Both the position numbers and the translations under genes were made by a program. 64,000 bases of DNA from positions 3,876,501 to 3,940,500 of the forward strand of contig NZ_JBGCUS010000001.1 of the NCBI RefSeq assembly GCF_041415945.1, in the 5' to 3' direction. The stretch's first letter is position 1. Every line of letters begins with the position of its first letter. Under the pieces are notes generated by a model. The model searched no databases, had not been told where the DNA came from, and saw only the letters and a list, made by a program, of their open reading frames with translations. The stretch comes from Ancylobacter sp. IITR112 (GTDB lineage: Bacteria > Pseudomonadota > Alphaproteobacteria > Rhizobiales > Xanthobacteraceae). Positions 43,359-54,942 of this stretch are shown here, piece by piece.

Positions 43359-45383
43359 GTGGGTACGATGCGTCTCGGCATCGCGATGAAGCTCGGTATT
43401 GCGTCCGTGCTGCTCGTGCTTCTCTCGTGCGGTGTGTTGGTCAGCCGGCACTTCGCGATGACGAGCATCGAGGAGGCCAATGCGGCCGCCGACCGGCAGG
43501 CCGCGATCCTCAGCCAGAGCGAGGAAGTGGGCAACCTGCTGACCCGCATCCAGCTCAACGCCACCGAAATGCGGCTGTCCTTCGCCAATCCGGCCAATGC
43601 TGCGCTGCTCGGCGCAGTGAGCGGCGATGTCGAGGCCGCCCAGGGCCGGCTCGACCGGCTGATGGAGCTGGAAACCCATGACGATGATCGCGCCGATTTC
43701 ATCAAGCTGAAGCAGTTGCTCGGCGATTTCGGCGCCGTCACGGCCGAGGTGCATGCCTCCGAGGCAACGCAGCAACGTCTGGTCGAAGCCCGCCCGGCCC
43801 TCGCCATGCGTGCGCGCACCCATTTCTCCACCCTCACCGGCCAGATGCTCGAACTCGGCCAGACCGACATGGCGAGCAATCTGCAGCCGCTGGAGCAACT
43901 GGTCGACAACATCAATCTCGCCGCCTCCACCTATATGCTGGAAGGCGACGCCAAGCAGCTCAAGCGGCTGGCGTCCATGCAGAACCGCGTGGTCACGATC
44001 CTCACCGATGTGCGCCAGCAGCTCGGCGACAACGCGCAGGTGGCCGAGACGGTGGAAGTGGCGCTGAAGGATTTCGACGCCTACAAGAAGCTCATCGACG
44101 CCAATCTCGCCGAACTCGCCAACCGCACCGCGCTGGTCAATGACCGCAGCGAGCCGCTGATGCGCGAGGCCAAGCTCGTGCTTCATCGTGTGTCGGTGGA
44201 GACGGCGGATCAGGCCGAGGAAGCCCGGCTGGCGGCCAAGCAGGCGCTGGCCGACGGCATGATGCGGATCATGGTGTTCTCCGCCATCGCCATTCTCGCG
44301 GCGGTGCTGGCCGGCGCCTATTCCTTCTTCGGCATTGCCCGGCCGGTGCGCGAGGTGAGCGCGGCGATGGAGCAGGTGTCCGCCGGCGATCTGGAAACGG
44401 CCATCCCCCATGCCACCCGCGCGGACGAGATCGGCGAGCAGGCGCGCGCGCTGACCGTGTTCCGCGACGGGCTGCGCGAGGCCGAGCGGCTGCGCGAGGA
44501 GGGGCGTCTCGCCGCCCAGCGTGCGGCCGAGAACCGCCATGCCGAGATGCGCCAGCTCGCCGACCAGTTCGAGGCCGCCGTCGGTGCGGTGGTCGACATG
44601 GTCGCCACCGCCGCCAACGACCTGCAGGCGGCGTCCGAAGCGCTCAACGCGACGGCGGAGGATGCCACCAGCCAGGCCGAAGCCGTGGCGGCGGCGGCGC
44701 AGCTCGCCACCTCCAATGTGCAGACCGTGGCGTCGGCGATGGAGGAGCTTTCCGCCGCCGCGCAGGAAATCGGCGACCGGCTGCAGCATTCCACCGTGAT
44801 GACCGAGCGGGCGGTGGGCGAGGTCGCCGCCACCAGCAGCCAGATGAACCAGCTCAAGGCCTCGGCCGAGCAGATCGGCACCATTACCGGCCTGATCGAC
44901 TCGATCGCCGGCCAGACCAATCTGCTGGCGCTGAACGCTACCATCGAATCCGCCCGCGCCGGCGAGGCCGGGCGCGGCTTCGCCGTGGTGGCGCAGGAGG
45001 TGAAGGCGCTGGCCAGCCAGACCGCCGAGGCCACCGCCGGCATTTCCGAGCGGATTTCCGGCATTCAGGACTCGACGGGCGGGGTGCAGGGAGCCATTGC
45101 CGGCTTCAGCCACACCATCACCGAGCTGCGTAACGCCGCGGCGGCGATCTCCGCCGCCATGACCGAGCAGCACGCCACCACCTCGGAGGTCGCGCGCTCG
45201 ATCCAGCAGGCCGCGAGCGGGACGCAGGAGGTGACCACCAACATCTCCGCCGTCCAGCGCACGGCGCAGGCCTCCGCCGCCGCCGCGCACCGTGTGCTGA
45301 CCTCGGCGCGCGACCTGTCGCTGCAGGCGGTGACGCTGCGCCGCGAGGTGCACAGCTTCGTCGACATGGTGCGGGCGGGCTGA
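43359..45383 (+). CDS. Methyl-accepting chemotaxis protein
   Basis: The 674-residue protein has an N-terminal membrane segment ([18 protein letters not shown]) and a long helical periplasmic domain of about 270 residues. A second membrane segment ([20 protein letters not shown]), a HAMP domain ([20 protein letters not shown]) and the cytoplasmic signalling helical hairpin follow. The highly conserved tip reads [20 protein letters not shown] then [17 protein letters not shown]. The GTG start is preferred because TGGAGG lies six bases upstream; the ATG three codons on is 15 bases away. No CheA/CheW genes lie nearby, so it is an orphan receptor. Ligand unknown. Confidence 0.93.
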   Translation: MGTMRLGIAMKLGIASVLLVLLSCGVLVSRHFAMTSIEEANAAADRQAAILSQSEEVGNLLTRIQLNATEMRLSFANPANAALLGAVSGDVEAAQGRLDRLMELETHDDDRADFIKLKQLLGDFGAVTAEVHASEATQQRLVEARPALAMRARTHFSTLTGQMLELGQTDMASNLQPLEQLVDNINLAASTYMLEGDAKQLKRLASMQNRVVTILTDVRQQLGDNAQVAETVEVALKDFDAYKKLIDANLAELANRTALVNDRSEPLMREAKLVLHRVSVETADQAEEARLAAKQALADGMMRIMVFSAIAILAAVLAGAYSFFGIARPVREVSAAMEQVSAGDLETAIPHATRADEIGEQARALTVFRDGLREAERLREEGRLAAQRAAENRHAEMRQLADQFEAAVGAVVDMVATAANDLQAASEALNATAEDATSQAEAVAAAAQLATSNVQTVASAMEELSAAAQEIGDRLQHSTVMTERAVGEVAATSSQMNQLKASAEQIGTITGLIDSIAGQTNLLALNATIESARAGEAGRGFAVVAQEVKALASQTAEATAGISERISGIQDSTGGVQGAIAGFSHTITELRNAAAAISAAMTEQHATTSEVARSIQQAASGTQEVTTNISAVQRTAQASAAAAHRVLTSARDLSLQAVTLRREVHSFVDMVRAG

Positions 45384-45417
45384 GCGGCCGGGTGCTGCCC
45401 GGGTCAGCGATGCCCGG

Positions 45418-46374
45418 TCACGAACTGCCGATGAGGATGCCGGCCGCCAGCACCAGCAGGCCGCCGAGCACCACCTGCACCAGCGCCGAGCCGAAGGGCG
45501 TTTCCATATAATGGGTGCGCACATAGGCGATGGCGGCGAGCTCGACGGCGACGACAACGCCGGCGACCGCCGTGGCGGTCCAGAAATCGGGGATGAGATA
45601 GGGCAGGGTGTGGCCGAGCCCGCCCAGCATGGTCATCACCCCGCAGGCGAGGCCGCGCGGCCACGGGCTGCCCCGCCCGGTGATGGCGCCGTCATCCGAC
45701 AGGCCCTCGGTGAGGCCCATGGAGATGCCGGCGCCGATGGAGGCCGCGAGCCCGACCAGAAAGGCGGCCCAGGAATCCTGGGTGGCGAAGGCGGCGGCGA
45801 AGATCGGCGCCAGGGTGGAGATCGAGCCGTCGATGAGCCCGGCGAGGCCCGGCTGGACGATCTGCAGCACGAAGACGCGGTGGGCGGCCTCGTCCTCATG
45901 CACGCGGGCGCCGCTGGTCTCGATCTGCCCGCCCAGTTCCTGCGCCAGGGTCTCATGCGCGCTCTCGGCTTCCGCGAGATCGGCGAGAAGCTGGCGGGTG
46001 GCGGCGTCATGGGCGCGGGCGGCGGCCTTGATGTAGAATTGCTGCGCCTCGTATTCCATCACCTCGGCCTGCCGGCGCACCGCGTCGATGCGCAGCGTCT
46101 CCAGCAGCCAGAGCGGGTTGCGCTTGAGGAAGCCCTTCACGTCCTGCCGTGTGATGTAGGGCAGCGCCTCGCCGAAGCGGGCGACATAGAGCTGGTGCAG
46201 CGCGTGGCGATGGCCGTGCTCCTCCTGCGCCATGCGCTCGAACATCGCCGCCGTGGCGGGATAGTCGGCTTTGAGCCGGCTGGCGAACTGGAGGTAGATG
46301 CGGGCATCCTCCTCCTCATTGGAGATGGCGAGAGCGAGAATTTCCGCCTCGCTGAGGTCGGAGAAGCGTTTCAT
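45418..46374 (-). CDS. mbfA: Membrane-bound ferritin / iron exporter MbfA
   Basis: MbfA joins a ferritin-like (erythrin) domain to a VIT1-type membrane domain, and exports iron in rhizobia. The 318-residue protein shows the di-iron helices (ISNEEEDARIYLQFASRL, QEEHGHRHALHQLY, EVMEYEAQQFYIKAA, AEAESAHETLAQEL) and then a VIT1 part with LIDGSISTLAPIFAAAF, ASIGAGISMGLTEGLSDDG and two further hydrophobic segments. An Irr-type ICE box sits about 20-40 bp upstream. This matches the known Irr repression of mbfA in Bradyrhizobium and Agrobacterium. The neighbours are unrelated. Confidence 0.92.
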   Translation of the reverse strand: MKRFSDLSEAEILALAISNEEEDARIYLQFASRLKADYPATAAMFERMAQEEHGHRHALHQLYVARFGEALPYITRQDVKGFLKRNPLWLLETLRIDAVRRQAEVMEYEAQQFYIKAAARAHDAATRQLLADLAEAESAHETLAQELGGQIETSGARVHEDEAAHRVFVLQIVQPGLAGLIDGSISTLAPIFAAAFATQDSWAAFLVGLAASIGAGISMGLTEGLSDDGAITGRGSPWPRGLACGVMTMLGGLGHTLPYLIPDFWTATAVAGVVVAVELAAIAYVRTHYMETPFGSALVQVVLGGLLVLAAGILIGSS

Positions 46375-46393
46375 GGCAGGCCCCCGGAGATAA

Positions 46394-46412
46394 GATTAGA
46401 AAGGTTCTAATC
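46394..46412. promoter_or_regulatory. ICE-type box (predicted Irr binding site) upstream of mbfA
   Basis: GATTAGAA-AGG-TTCTAATC is a perfect 8-bp inverted repeat with a 3-base spacer. It contains TTAGAANNNTTCTAA, the core of the iron control element bound by Irr. Its position just upstream of the mbfA start suits repression when iron is low. Confidence 0.88.
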
Positions 46413-46661
46413 CTAAGGCACGGGAGGTGTCGATTGCCTGACAGGCGCAGCAGCCCTGCCCGCCGCGCACGGGTTCGCGCGGTGCTCGCGGGTACGTCGT
46501 CCGGCGGTGGCATGCTTCGAGGCCGGCCTGCGGCCGGCACCTCAGCATGACGGTGTACGAAGGAAGAGAACCGCCAAGCCAAGAGCCACCTCCTCCTGAG
46601 GTGCGCGCAGGGCGCGCCTCGAAGGATGTCGCTCACAGCGTCGTTGCGGGCGGTTCCGCCC
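46413..46661. repeat. Gene-free gap with TCGAGG/CCTCAG repeat
   Basis: Bases 46515-46628 carry the element also seen at 4925-5010 and 5128-5230 (CTTCGAGGCC ... CACCTCAGCATGACG, then CTCCTGAGGTGCGCG ... CGCCTCGAAGGATG). No gene is supported between mbfA and pnp. Confidence 0.6.
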
Positions 46662-46692
46662 AAAAGAAAACGGGGCGCCAAGGGCGCCCCGC
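46662..46692 (-). terminator. Rho-independent terminator of pnp
   Basis: On the minus strand CGGGGCGCC-CTT-GGCGCCCCG is followed by TTTTCTTTT. It ends the rimP-to-pnp cluster. Confidence 0.93.
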
Positions 46693-46722
46693 TCACAATC
46701 CTCAACCGCGTGAAGCGGCGGA

Positions 46723-48879
46723 TCACTCCGCCGAAGCGGCCTCGCCTTCCTCGGCCTTGGCCTTGGCTTCGAGGTCCTCGCCGGTCGCCTGGTCGACGAC
46801 CTTCATCGACAGGCGGGTCTTGCCGCGCTCGTCGAAGCCGAGCAGCTTCACCTTCACCTTGTCGCCTTCCTTGACGACATCGGAGGGCTTGGCCACGCGC
46901 TCCTTGGCGAGCTGCGAGACGTGCACGAGGCCGTCCTTGGCGCCGAAGAAGTTCACGAAGGCGCCGAAATCGACGACCTTGACCACCGTGCCCTCATAGA
47001 TGTGGCCGATCTCCGGCTCGGAGGCGATGGACTTGATCCAGTTCAGCGCCGCCTTGATCGACTCGCCCGAGGCGGAAGCGACCTTCACCGTGCCGTCGTC
47101 CTCGATGTTGATCTTGGCGCCGGTCTTCTCGACGATCTCGCGGATCACCTTTCCGCCCGAGCCGATCACTTCGCGGATCTTGTCGACCGGGATCTGGATC
47201 ACCTCGATGCGCGGGGCATGCTCGCCGAGCTCGGAGCGGGCGCCGGTCAGCGCCTTGCTCATCTCGCCGAGAATGTGGTGACGGCCATCCTTCGCCTGGG
47301 CGAGGGCGACCTTCATGATCTCCTCGGTGATGCCGGCGATCTTGATGTCCATCTGCAGGGCGGTGACGCCCTTGTCGGTGCCGGCCACCTTGAAGTCCAT
47401 GTCGCCGAGATGATCCTCGTCGCCGAGGATGTCGGAGAGCACGGCGAACTTCTCGCCCTCAAGGATGAGGCCCATGGCGATGCCGGCCACCGGGCGGCGC
47501 ATCGGCACGCCGGCGTCCATCAAAGCGAGCGAGGTGCCGCAGACGGTCGCCATGGAGGAGGAGCCGTTCGACTCCAGGATCTCCGAGACGGCGCGCAGCG
47601 TGTAGGGGAACTCATGCGCCGGCGGCAGCAGCGGACGGATGGCGCGCCAGGCGAGCTTGCCATGGCCGATTTCGCGGCGGCCGGGCGAACCCATGCGGCC
47701 GGTCTCACCCACCGAGAAGGGGGGGAAGTTGTAGTGCAGCAGGAAGCGCTCCTTATAGGTGCCTTCCAGGCTGTCGATGAACTGCTCGTCCTCGCCGGTG
47801 CCGAGGGTCGCGACCACCAGGGCCTGCGTCTCGCCGCGGGTGAACAGGGCGGAACCGTGAGCGCGCGGCAGAACGCTCGCCTCGGCGACGATCTGGCGGA
47901 CGGTCTTGGTGTCGCGGCCGTCGATGCGGATCCCGTCGTCGAGGATGTTCCAGCGCACGATCTTGGCTTCGAGCTCCTTCAGCACCTCGGAGAGGGTCTG
48001 GGAGTCCGGCACGTCCTTGCCTTCGGCGGCCAGCGCAGCGTAATGCGCCTTGGCCTTCGCCTTGGCGGCGTCGACGGCGGCGTAGCGGTCCTGCTTGCGG
48101 ACGATCTTGTAGGCCTCGCGCAGATCGGCGTCGATCAGCGTGCGCACCTCGGCTTCCAGCGCCGAATGGTCGGGAGCGCTGAACTCACGCGGCTCCTTGG
48201 CGGCCTTCTCCGCGAGGCGGATGATGGCGTCGATCACCGGCTGGAAATGGCGGTGGCCGAACATCACGGCGCCGAGCATCACCTCTTCGGAGAGCTCCTT
48301 GGCTTCGGATTCGACCATCAGCACGGCGTCGGCGGTGCCGGCGACCACGAGGTCGAGCGCCGATTCCTTCAGCTCGTCGAGCGTCGGGTTCAGCACATAT
48401 TCATTGTCGACGAAGCCGACGCGGGCGCCGCCGATCGGGCCCATGAACGGCACACCGGACAGGGTGAGGGCGGCGGAGGCGGCGACCATCGCCACGATGT
48501 CGGGGTCGTTCTCAAGGTCGTGCGAGAGCACGGTGACGACGACCTGGGTGTCGTTCTTGTAGCCTTCGGCGAAGAGCGGGCGGATCGGACGGTCGATCAG
48601 GCGGGAGACGAGGGTCTCCTTCTCGCTCGGGCGGCCTTCGCGCTTGAAATAGCCACCGGGAATGCGGCCGGCCGCGTAGGTCTTTTCCTGGTAGTTGACG
48701 GTGAGCGGGAAGAAGTCCTGGCCGGGCTTCGGCGCCTTGGCGGAAACGGCGGTGGCGAGCACCGTGGTGTCGCCATAGGTCGCGAGCACGGCGCCATCAG
48801 CCTGGCGCGCCATACGGCCGGTCTCGAGGGTCAGCGTGCGCCCGCCCCAGTCGAGTTCCTCGCGGTGAATATCGAACAT
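46723..48879 (-). CDS. pnp: Polynucleotide phosphorylase
   Basis: PNPase degrades RNA 3'-to-5' by phosphorolysis and is part of the degradosome. The 718-residue protein has two RNase PH domains ([24 protein letters not shown]-like core with [13 protein letters not shown] and [20 protein letters not shown]), and C-terminal KH ([20 protein letters not shown]) and S1 ([20 protein letters not shown]) domains. The start [16 protein letters not shown] is the family start. It is the last gene of the cluster, 246 bp after rpsO, with a strong hairpin between. Confidence 0.97.
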   Translation of the reverse strand: MFDIHREELDWGGRTLTLETGRMARQADGAVLATYGDTTVLATAVSAKAPKPGQDFFPLTVNYQEKTYAAGRIPGGYFKREGRPSEKETLVSRLIDRPIRPLFAEGYKNDTQVVVTVLSHDLENDPDIVAMVAASAALTLSGVPFMGPIGGARVGFVDNEYVLNPTLDELKESALDLVVAGTADAVLMVESEAKELSEEVMLGAVMFGHRHFQPVIDAIIRLAEKAAKEPREFSAPDHSALEAEVRTLIDADLREAYKIVRKQDRYAAVDAAKAKAKAHYAALAAEGKDVPDSQTLSEVLKELEAKIVRWNILDDGIRIDGRDTKTVRQIVAEASVLPRAHGSALFTRGETQALVVATLGTGEDEQFIDSLEGTYKERFLLHYNFPPFSVGETGRMGSPGRREIGHGKLAWRAIRPLLPPAHEFPYTLRAVSEILESNGSSSMATVCGTSLALMDAGVPMRRPVAGIAMGLILEGEKFAVLSDILGDEDHLGDMDFKVAGTDKGVTALQMDIKIAGITEEIMKVALAQAKDGRHHILGEMSKALTGARSELGEHAPRIEVIQIPVDKIREVIGSGGKVIREIVEKTGAKINIEDDGTVKVASASGESIKAALNWIKSIASEPEIGHIYEGTVVKVVDFGAFVNFFGAKDGLVHVSQLAKERVAKPSDVVKEGDKVKVKLLGFDERGKTRLSMKVVDQATGEDLEAKAKAEEGEAASAE

Positions 48880-49082
48880 GTCTGTCTCTGGCTTTCCGAA
48901 GCGGGGCCATGGGCAAGACGGCGAGAGACTCTGGGGTTTCACGGTGGCGAGGCCACGGACCCGTGAGTCTCCGGCGATCCTGCCATGGCGCGCCGCTTCA
49001 CTATCGGTCGCGGCGAGCCCCATGCCCGCCGCATCATGCGTCTTCAGCGCGGCGGGTCCTCCGCCCGCGCCGTCTTCAATGC

Positions 49083-49115
49083 GCGCGAGGCCCGCGCCTG
49101 TGGGGCGCGAGCCTC
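49083..49115 (-). other. Hairpin between rpsO and pnp
   Basis: GCGAGGC (49083-49089) pairs with GCCTCGC (49109-49115), with one mismatch or wobble, and then CGCGCC with GGCGCG around a 5-base loop. No U-tract follows. In enterobacteria a comparable site is cut by RNase III for PNPase autocontrol; here that is only an analogy. Confidence 0.5.
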
Positions 49116-49125
49116 GCGTGTTGCC

Positions 49126-49395
49126 TCAGCGGCGGATGCCCAGGCGCTGGATCAGCGACTTGTAGCGGGCTTCCTCGGTCTTCTTGAGGTAGTCGAGAAG
49201 ACCACGGCGCGCCGACACCATCTTGAGCAGGCCGCGACGGGAATGGTTGTCCTTCGCGTGGCCCTTGAAGTGGCCGGTGAGGTTGGTGATCCGCTCGGTG
49301 AGGATCGCCACCTGCACTTCCGCCGAACCGGTATCGCCCGGCTTGGTGGCGTATTCCTTGATGAGCTCCTGCTTGCGCTCGGGAGTGATCGACAT
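49126..49395 (-). CDS. rpsO: 30S ribosomal protein S15
   Basis: S15 is a primary binder of 16S rRNA in the small-subunit platform. The 89-residue protein reads through the family pattern: [59 protein letters not shown], then [27 protein letters not shown] precedes the ATG. It lies between truB and pnp as in most bacteria. Confidence 0.98.
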   Translation of the reverse strand: MSITPERKQELIKEYATKPGDTGSAEVQVAILTERITNLTGHFKGHAKDNHSRRGLLKMVSARRGLLDYLKKTEEARYKSLIQRLGIRR

Positions 49396-49615
49396 CGGGC
49401 AAGTCCTTTCGTGACTTCAGGTGAGAAGGCGGCGCCGGGCCGGTAGGCCGGAAGGGCGCGCCGGGTTCCGCAGATTGGCCGGGCCGGGATGTCGTCCAGC
49501 GCGGTCAAAGAACTACGGTCGCGCGGACAGGGGGTCCGCGACGCGCGCGCACCATACACGAAAACGCCGGAGGTGCCAGCGTGATGTGCGGGGCGCGCGG
49601 CAGGCGTGAGCGGCG

Positions 49616-50623
49616 TCACCGGCCCGAATGGAAGATCCGCTTCGGGTGGATCTCGCCGGCTTCGGCCTCGCCGAGGGCGACGAGGCGCCCGCCCATGGTG
49701 ATGGCGACCGGGCCTTCCAGCACCGGCGCGTCGCGCCCGCGCAGGATGATCGGCTGGCCATGGGCGAGGCGGGCGGCATCCGAGGAAGAGACGCGCAGCG
49801 CCGGCAGGCTGTCGAGGCCGATCTCCACCGGGCGCAGCGCGAACAGCGGCGGGGCGTCATCCATGGATTCGGAGACCTCACGCAGCTTCGCCAGCGGCAC
49901 CAGCTCCTCTTCCGCGAAGGTGCCGACGCGGGTGCGGCGCAGGGCCGCGATGTGACCGCGCGCGCCGAGCGCCCGGCCGAAATCGCGGGCCAGCGAGCGC
50001 ACATAGGTGCCCTTGCCGCATTCCGCCTCGAACACGGCGTGGTCGGCGTCGGGCTGCTCGACCAGCTCCAGCGAATGGATGACCACGGTGCGGGCGGCGA
50101 GCTGCACCTCGATGCCGTCGCGGGCGAGGTCATAGGCGCGCTCGCCATTGATCTTCAGCGCCGAATAGGCCGGCGGCACCTGCTCGATCTCGCCACGAAA
50201 GCTGGGGAGCAGGGCGAGAATGGCCTCACGGGTCGGGCGAAGGTCCGAGGTTTCGACCGGCTGGCCCTCGCTGTCGTCGGTGTCGGTCTCGATGCCCCAG
50301 CGCACGGTGAAGCGGTAGACCTTGCGTCCGTCCATGACGAAGGGAACGGTCTTGGTCGCTTCGCCCAGCGCGATCGGCAGGCAGCCGGAGGCGAGCGGGT
50401 CGAGCGTGCCGGCATGGCCGGCCTTCTTGGCCTGGAACAGCCATTTCACCGCGCCGACCGCCTGGGTCGAGGTCATGCCGACCGGCTTGTCGAGCAGCAC
50501 CCAGCCATCGACATCGCGCTTGGGCCGGCGCTTGCGCGGGGCCTCGCGACCGGTCTCCACCGGTGCCGCCGACGGCAGCTCGGCGTCCTCGGTCGGGTGG
50601 GTGGAATCGAGCGGGGCGCTCAT
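49616..50623 (-). CDS. truB: tRNA pseudouridine(55) synthase
   Basis: TruB makes pseudouridine 55 in the T-loop of tRNAs. The 335-residue protein has [17 protein letters not shown] and the catalytic motif [21 protein letters not shown] Lys/Arg-rich N-terminal extension of about 40 residues precedes the domain. Its ATG overlaps the rbfA stop (ATGA), so the two are coupled. The 220-bp gap before rpsO contains a 7-bp hairpin (CGCGGAC/GTCCGCG, 49522-49540). Confidence 0.97.
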   Translation of the reverse strand: MSAPLDSTHPTEDAELPSAAPVETGREAPRKRRPKRDVDGWVLLDKPVGMTSTQAVGAVKWLFQAKKAGHAGTLDPLASGCLPIALGEATKTVPFVMDGRKVYRFTVRWGIETDTDDSEGQPVETSDLRPTREAILALLPSFRGEIEQVPPAYSALKINGERAYDLARDGIEVQLAARTVVIHSLELVEQPDADHAVFEAECGKGTYVRSLARDFGRALGARGHIAALRRTRVGTFAEEELVPLAKLREVSESMDDAPPLFALRPVEIGLDSLPALRVSSSDAARLAHGQPIILRGRDAPVLEGPVAITMGGRLVALGEAEAGEIHPKRIFHSGR

Positions 50624-51051
50624 GCCTCGTCCTCTCGGCTGTCAGGAGTGTCGGTGTCGGCGCCGTCGAGGTCGCGCTGCACCTGCGGCAGGCGCAGCAG
50701 CGCGTCGATGCGCGCGCCCTCCTCGAACGAGGTGTCGATGCGGAAGCGCAGCTCGGGGACGAATTTCAGCTCGACGCGGCGGGCGATCTCGCCGCGCAGC
50801 GGCTTGGCATTGGTCGCCAGCGCCTCGATCGCCGCCTTCGGGTCCTTGCCGCCGAGCGGCATGACATAGCAGGTGGCGATCTTCAGGTCCGGGCTCATCC
50901 GCACTTCCGGCACGGTGATCAGCACCTTGGCCAGCGCCGGATCGGGCAGGTCGCCCCGGGCGAGAATGTCGGAGAGCGCATGGCGCACCAGCTCGCCCAC
51001 GCGAAGCTGGCGCTGGCTCGGGCCGGAGCCCGAACTCGCTTTATTCTTCAT
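50620..51051 (-). CDS. rbfA: Ribosome-binding factor A
   Basis: RbfA assists maturation of the 16S rRNA 5' end. The 143-residue protein has the KH-like fold pattern [39 protein letters not shown], then [20 protein letters not shown]. The usual order infB-rbfA-truB holds. The C-terminal [12 protein letters not shown] tail overlaps the truB start. Confidence 0.96.
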   Translation of the reverse strand: MKNKASSGSGPSQRQLRVGELVRHALSDILARGDLPDPALAKVLITVPEVRMSPDLKIATCYVMPLGGKDPKAAIEALATNAKPLRGEIARRVELKFVPELRFRIDTSFEEGARIDALLRLPQVQRDLDGADTDTPDSREDEA

Positions 51052-51197
51052 GTTTTCAAACCTTCAGGGCCCCGTCCGCCGCGCGGGCGCAGGGGCCGAC
51101 CGCAACCGGAGCGCTCGGGTTTGGACCGCGCACTCCCGTGGAAAGGCCGCGCCCGCGTGCGGGAGCGGCCTGAACAGCGTGTCGGCGAGGCGCCGGC

Positions 51198-54128
51198 TCA
51201 GAGCGTGCGCTGCACGACCTCGACGCGGTAGCACTCGATGACGTCGCCGGCGCGCATGTCCTGGTAGTTCTCGAAGGACATGCCGCATTCCTGGCCGGAA
51301 TGCACCGTGTTGACCGCATCCTTGAAGCGGTTGAGCGTCGCCAGCTTGCCTTCGTGAATGACCACGTTGTCGCGGATGAGGCGGACATGCTGGCCGCGCT
51401 CGACAATGCCGTCGGTGACGAGGCAGCCGGCGACCTTGCCCACCTTGGAGACCGCGAAGATCTCCTTGATGAGCGCGTTGCCGAGCATGGTCTCGCGGTT
51501 GACCGGGGCGAGCAGGCCACCCATCGCCGCCTTCACGTCATCCACGAGGTCGTAGATGATGTTGTAGTAGCGGATTTCGATGCCGGCACGCTCGGCCGCG
51601 TCGCGCGCTTCCTTGTTGGCGCGGACATTGAACGCGATGATCGCCGCGCCGGCCGTCTCGGCCAGCGTCACGTCGCTCTCGTTCACGCCGCCGGCGCCGG
51701 AGTGGATGATGCGGGCCTGCACCTCGTCGGTGCCGAGCTTTTCCAGCGAGGTGATGATCGCCTCGACCGAACCGGACACGTCGCCCTTGATGATGAGCGG
51801 GAATTCCTTGCGGCCCGAGGTCTTGGCCTGGCTCATCATCTGCTCCAGCGAGCCGCGGACGGTGGCGGAACGGGCCGCCGCCTTCTCGCGCTTCTGGCGC
51901 TGGCGATAGTCGGTGATCTCGCGGGCGCGGGCTTCGTTCTCGACCACGGCGAGACGGTCGCCCGCCTCCGGCGTGCCGTTGAAGCCGAGCACCTCGACCG
52001 GGAAGGACGGGCCGGCATCGCTGACATTGGCGCCCTTGTCGTCGATCAGGGCGCGCACGCGGCCCATCTCGGCGCCGGCGACGACGATGTCGCCGACATG
52101 CAGCGTGCCGCGCTGCACCAGCACCGTGGCGACGGGGCCACGGCCGCGGTCGAGCTTGGCCTCGATGACGGTGCCTTCCGCGACGCGGTTCGGGTTCGCC
52201 TTGAGATCGAGCACTTCCGCCTGCAGGCTGATCAGCTCCAGCAGCTTGTCGAGATTGGTCTGCGCCTTGGCGGAGACCTCGACTTCCAGCGTGTCGCCGC
52301 CGAGGCTTTCCACCTGAACTTCGTATTGCAGCAATTCGCTGCGCACGCGCTCGGGCTTGGCGTCCGGCTTGTCGATCTTGTTGATCGCCACGATGAGCGG
52401 CACCTTGGCGGCGCGGGCGTGATTGATCGCCTCGATCGTCTGCGGCATGACGCCGTCATCGGCAGCCACCACCAGCACCACGATGTCCGTCACCTTGGCG
52501 CCGCGCGCGCGCATCGCCGTGAAGGCGGCGTGGCCGGGCGTGTCGATGAAGGTGATCTTGCCGCCGAGCGGCGAGGTCACCTGATAGGCGCCGATATGCT
52601 GGGTAATGCCGCCGGCCTCGCCGGAGACGACATTGGCCTTGCGGATGGCGTCGAGCAGCGAGGTCTTGCCGTGGTCGACATGGCCCATGATGGTGACGAC
52701 CGGCGGACGGGTTTCGAGGTTCTCCTCGGTGTCCGCCGTGTCGAACAGGCCTTCTTCCACGTCCGATTCGGCGACGCGGCGCACGCTGTGGCCGAGTTCC
52801 TCGGCGATGAGCTGGGCGGTGTCGGCGTCGATCACGTCGGTGATCTTGACCATCTGGCCCTGCTTCATCAGCAGGCGGATCACGTCGACCGCGCGCTCGG
52901 CCATGCGGTTGGCCAGCTCCTGGATGGAGATGGTCTCCGGCACGGTCACTTCGCGGGCGATCTTTTCCTTCGCCTCGACATGGCGATGGCCGCTCATGCG
53001 CTGGGTGCGGCGGCGGAACGAGGCGACGGAGCGCTGGCGCTCGTCATCGGCCGACTGGGCGTTGACGACGGTGAGGCGGCCACGGCTCTTTTCCGGACCG
53101 GCCGGGCGGGTGGGCTTGGCCGGGGCGGCGGGACGCGCGGGGGCGCCGCCGGGGCCGCGACGGGCCGGACGGCGATCGTCCTCCTCGGCATCCATCGGGC
53201 CGCGCGGCGTGGCGACACGCGGCGCGCCGGGAGCGGCGGCCGGGGTCTGTGCCGGGCTGGCGGGGGTGGCGGCGCGGGGCGCGGCGGCGGCCGGAGCCGC
53301 GGCGGCCGGCTGGTCCTCGCCGAAGCGCTTGCGCGCCTCCTGCTCGGATTTGCGCTTGGCTTCCTCGTCAAAGGCGCGGCGCGCTTCTTCCTCGCGCTTG
53401 CGGGCTTCCGCCGCCTCGCGCTCGATCTTCTCGCGCGCCTCGCGCTCGGCGCGGCGGCGGGCTTCCTCTTCGGCGCGCTTGCGCTCCTCCACCTCGCGGA
53501 TGCGGGCATCCTGCAGGGCGGCGGCGCGGGCGCGGGCCTCTTCCTCCGTCAGCGTGCGCAGCACCACGCCGCCCGGGCGGCTGCCCTGCGGCGCCGGGCG
53601 CGGGCCGGAGAGATTGGCGCCCGGAGAGGGCTGGGTGCGCAGCGGCGGCCGGCCGGCCGGCTGGCCGGCGGCCGCACGGGCGGGAGCGCCAGCACCAGGA
53701 CGAGCGGGAGCGGCCGCGGCCGCGGCCGCGGCCGCGGCCGGGCGTGCGGGGGCGGCTGGCGCGGCGGGGCGCGGCACGGCCGGAGCCGCCGGAGCTGCCG
53801 CCGCCGGTGCGGCGGGTGCCGCCGGGGCGCTGGGAGCGGCCGGACGCGCGGGCGCTGCCGGAGTGGCCGGCGCCGGGCGGGCGGCCTGCGCCGCGGGGGG
53901 AGCGGATGCCGGCGGCGAAGCGGGCGCGACCGGTGCCGGCGCCTCGGGCTTGTCGCCCGGGCCGAGTACACGGCGCTTTACCTTCTCCACCACGACGGAC
54001 TTGGACCGCCCATGGCTGAAGCTCTGGCGGACGACGCCCTGCTCGACAGGTCGCTTGAGCGTGAGGGTGGTCTTGCCGCCCTGTCCGACGCCCATCGTCT
54101 TCTCGCCCGGGTTCTTCGTATCGGTCAT
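51198..54128 (-). CDS. infB: Translation initiation factor IF-2
   Basis: IF-2 is the GTPase that brings initiator tRNA to the small subunit. The 976-residue protein has a long Ala/Pro/Glu-rich N-terminal region. It includes a poly-Ala tract from a GCGGCC hexamer run (53711-53740) and a charged [18 protein letters not shown] coiled segment. The G domain follows ([42 protein letters not shown]). Domain IV ends [18 protein letters not shown]. The start [18 protein letters not shown] is the alphaproteobacterial form. rbfA follows after about 145 bp. Confidence 0.97.
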   Translation of the reverse strand: MTDTKNPGEKTMGVGQGGKTTLTLKRPVEQGVVRQSFSHGRSKSVVVEKVKRRVLGPGDKPEAPAPVAPASPPASAPPAAQAARPAPATPAAPARPAAPSAPAAPAAPAAAAPAAPAVPRPAAPAAPARPAAAAAAAAAAPARPGAGAPARAAAGQPAGRPPLRTQPSPGANLSGPRPAPQGSRPGGVVLRTLTEEEARARAAALQDARIREVEERKRAEEEARRRAEREAREKIEREAAEARKREEEARRAFDEEAKRKSEQEARKRFGEDQPAAAAPAAAAPRAATPASPAQTPAAAPGAPRVATPRGPMDAEEDDRRPARRGPGGAPARPAAPAKPTRPAGPEKSRGRLTVVNAQSADDERQRSVASFRRRTQRMSGHRHVEAKEKIAREVTVPETISIQELANRMAERAVDVIRLLMKQGQMVKITDVIDADTAQLIAEELGHSVRRVAESDVEEGLFDTADTEENLETRPPVVTIMGHVDHGKTSLLDAIRKANVVSGEAGGITQHIGAYQVTSPLGGKITFIDTPGHAAFTAMRARGAKVTDIVVLVVAADDGVMPQTIEAINHARAAKVPLIVAINKIDKPDAKPERVRSELLQYEVQVESLGGDTLEVEVSAKAQTNLDKLLELISLQAEVLDLKANPNRVAEGTVIEAKLDRGRGPVATVLVQRGTLHVGDIVVAGAEMGRVRALIDDKGANVSDAGPSFPVEVLGFNGTPEAGDRLAVVENEARAREITDYRQRQKREKAAARSATVRGSLEQMMSQAKTSGRKEFPLIIKGDVSGSVEAIITSLEKLGTDEVQARIIHSGAGGVNESDVTLAETAGAAIIAFNVRANKEARDAAERAGIEIRYYNIIYDLVDDVKAAMGGLLAPVNRETMLGNALIKEIFAVSKVGKVAGCLVTDGIVERGQHVRLIRDNVVIHEGKLATLNRFKDAVNTVHSGQECGMSFENYQDMRAGDVIECYRVEVVQRTL

Positions 54129-54193
54129 TCGGTATCCGTTCCTGTACCTTCCCGCCTCATGCGGAAAGGCCCCACTATCGTCGGCCAGCCTGC

Positions 54194-54901
54194 TTATTCC
54201 GCGCGCCAGCCTTCGAGCCGTTTCATTCGCGCGAGGAACCCCGCGCTCGTCGGATGCGCGAGCAGCGCAGCATGTACCACATTTGCCCGCCCAAGCGCCA
54301 AGTCCAATTGTTGCCCTGGCAAGCTGTCCAGCCGGGCAATTTCCCGTCCGTCAGCCTCGCCGATCCGCCGGGCCAGCGCGTCGAGCTTTGCCGCCCCGTC
54401 CGGGGCGGCGTCGCTCGCATGCAGCAGCACGACGACCTTGCCGCTCTGCAGCGCCTCGATGACCTTGGCGTTGCCTGTCACGACCTGCCCCGCCTTCTTG
54501 GCCATGCCGAGCGCGGCGAGGGCATCCTTCTCCAGAAGCTGGCCGACAAGATCGGACAGTTCCGGCCCGGCACGTCCCTTTCCCCGGAAGGCGCGGGAAA
54601 ACGCCTTCCGCTTCAGCGCCTCGGCGAGCACGGTGCGCCGTGCCGTCACCCAGGCGCCGCGCCCGGGCAGCCGGGCGTGGATGTCCGGCACCACCGTGCC
54701 GTCGGGCGCCACGACGAAGCGCAGCAGTTCCGCCACGGGGCGCACCGTCCGGCTGGCGATGCACAGCCGGGCCGGGGCGCGGCCCGCATCGGGCAGGCCG
54801 GCATCGGTGAGTTCCACCTCCGCCTGATCGGCGTCCGTGAAGCCCGCTTCAGAGCCGGTGTCCGCCGGTGCTGCCCCGTGAGAGGCCGTCTCGTCCGTCA
54901 C
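54194..54901 (-). CDS. YlxR-type RNA-binding protein with L7Ae-like domain
   Basis: The 235-residue protein has a 40-residue acidic leader. A YlxR (DUF448) domain follows ([36 protein letters not shown]), and then an L7Ae-like RNA-binding part ([40 protein letters not shown]). This fusion, sometimes named NusA-downstream RNA-binding protein, sits between nusA and infB in alphaproteobacteria. YlxR proteins are reported to bind RNase P RNA or act in transcription. Its exact role here is unknown. The start is GTG, with AAGGGAAG upstream. Confidence 0.88.
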   Translation of the reverse strand: MTDETASHGAAPADTGSEAGFTDADQAEVELTDAGLPDAGRAPARLCIASRTVRPVAELLRFVVAPDGTVVPDIHARLPGRGAWVTARRTVLAEALKRKAFSRAFRGKGRAGPELSDLVGQLLEKDALAALGMAKKAGQVVTGNAKVIEALQSGKVVVLLHASDAAPDGAAKLDALARRIGEADGREIARLDSLPGQQLDLALGRANVVHAALLAHPTSAGFLARMKRLEGWRAE

Positions 54902-54942
54902 CGTCGTCTTCCCTTCGGTCGCGCCGCCTTCGGCCCGGCCTC

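Noticed and set aside
49522..49540. Hairpin after truB as a terminator
   Set aside because: A good 7-bp stem but no U-tract on the minus strand; left as a note under truB.
51300..54827. A very long plus-strand open frame antisense to infB and the YlxR gene
   Set aside because: Same GC-skew effect; the conserved infB frame on the minus strand fully accounts for the region.
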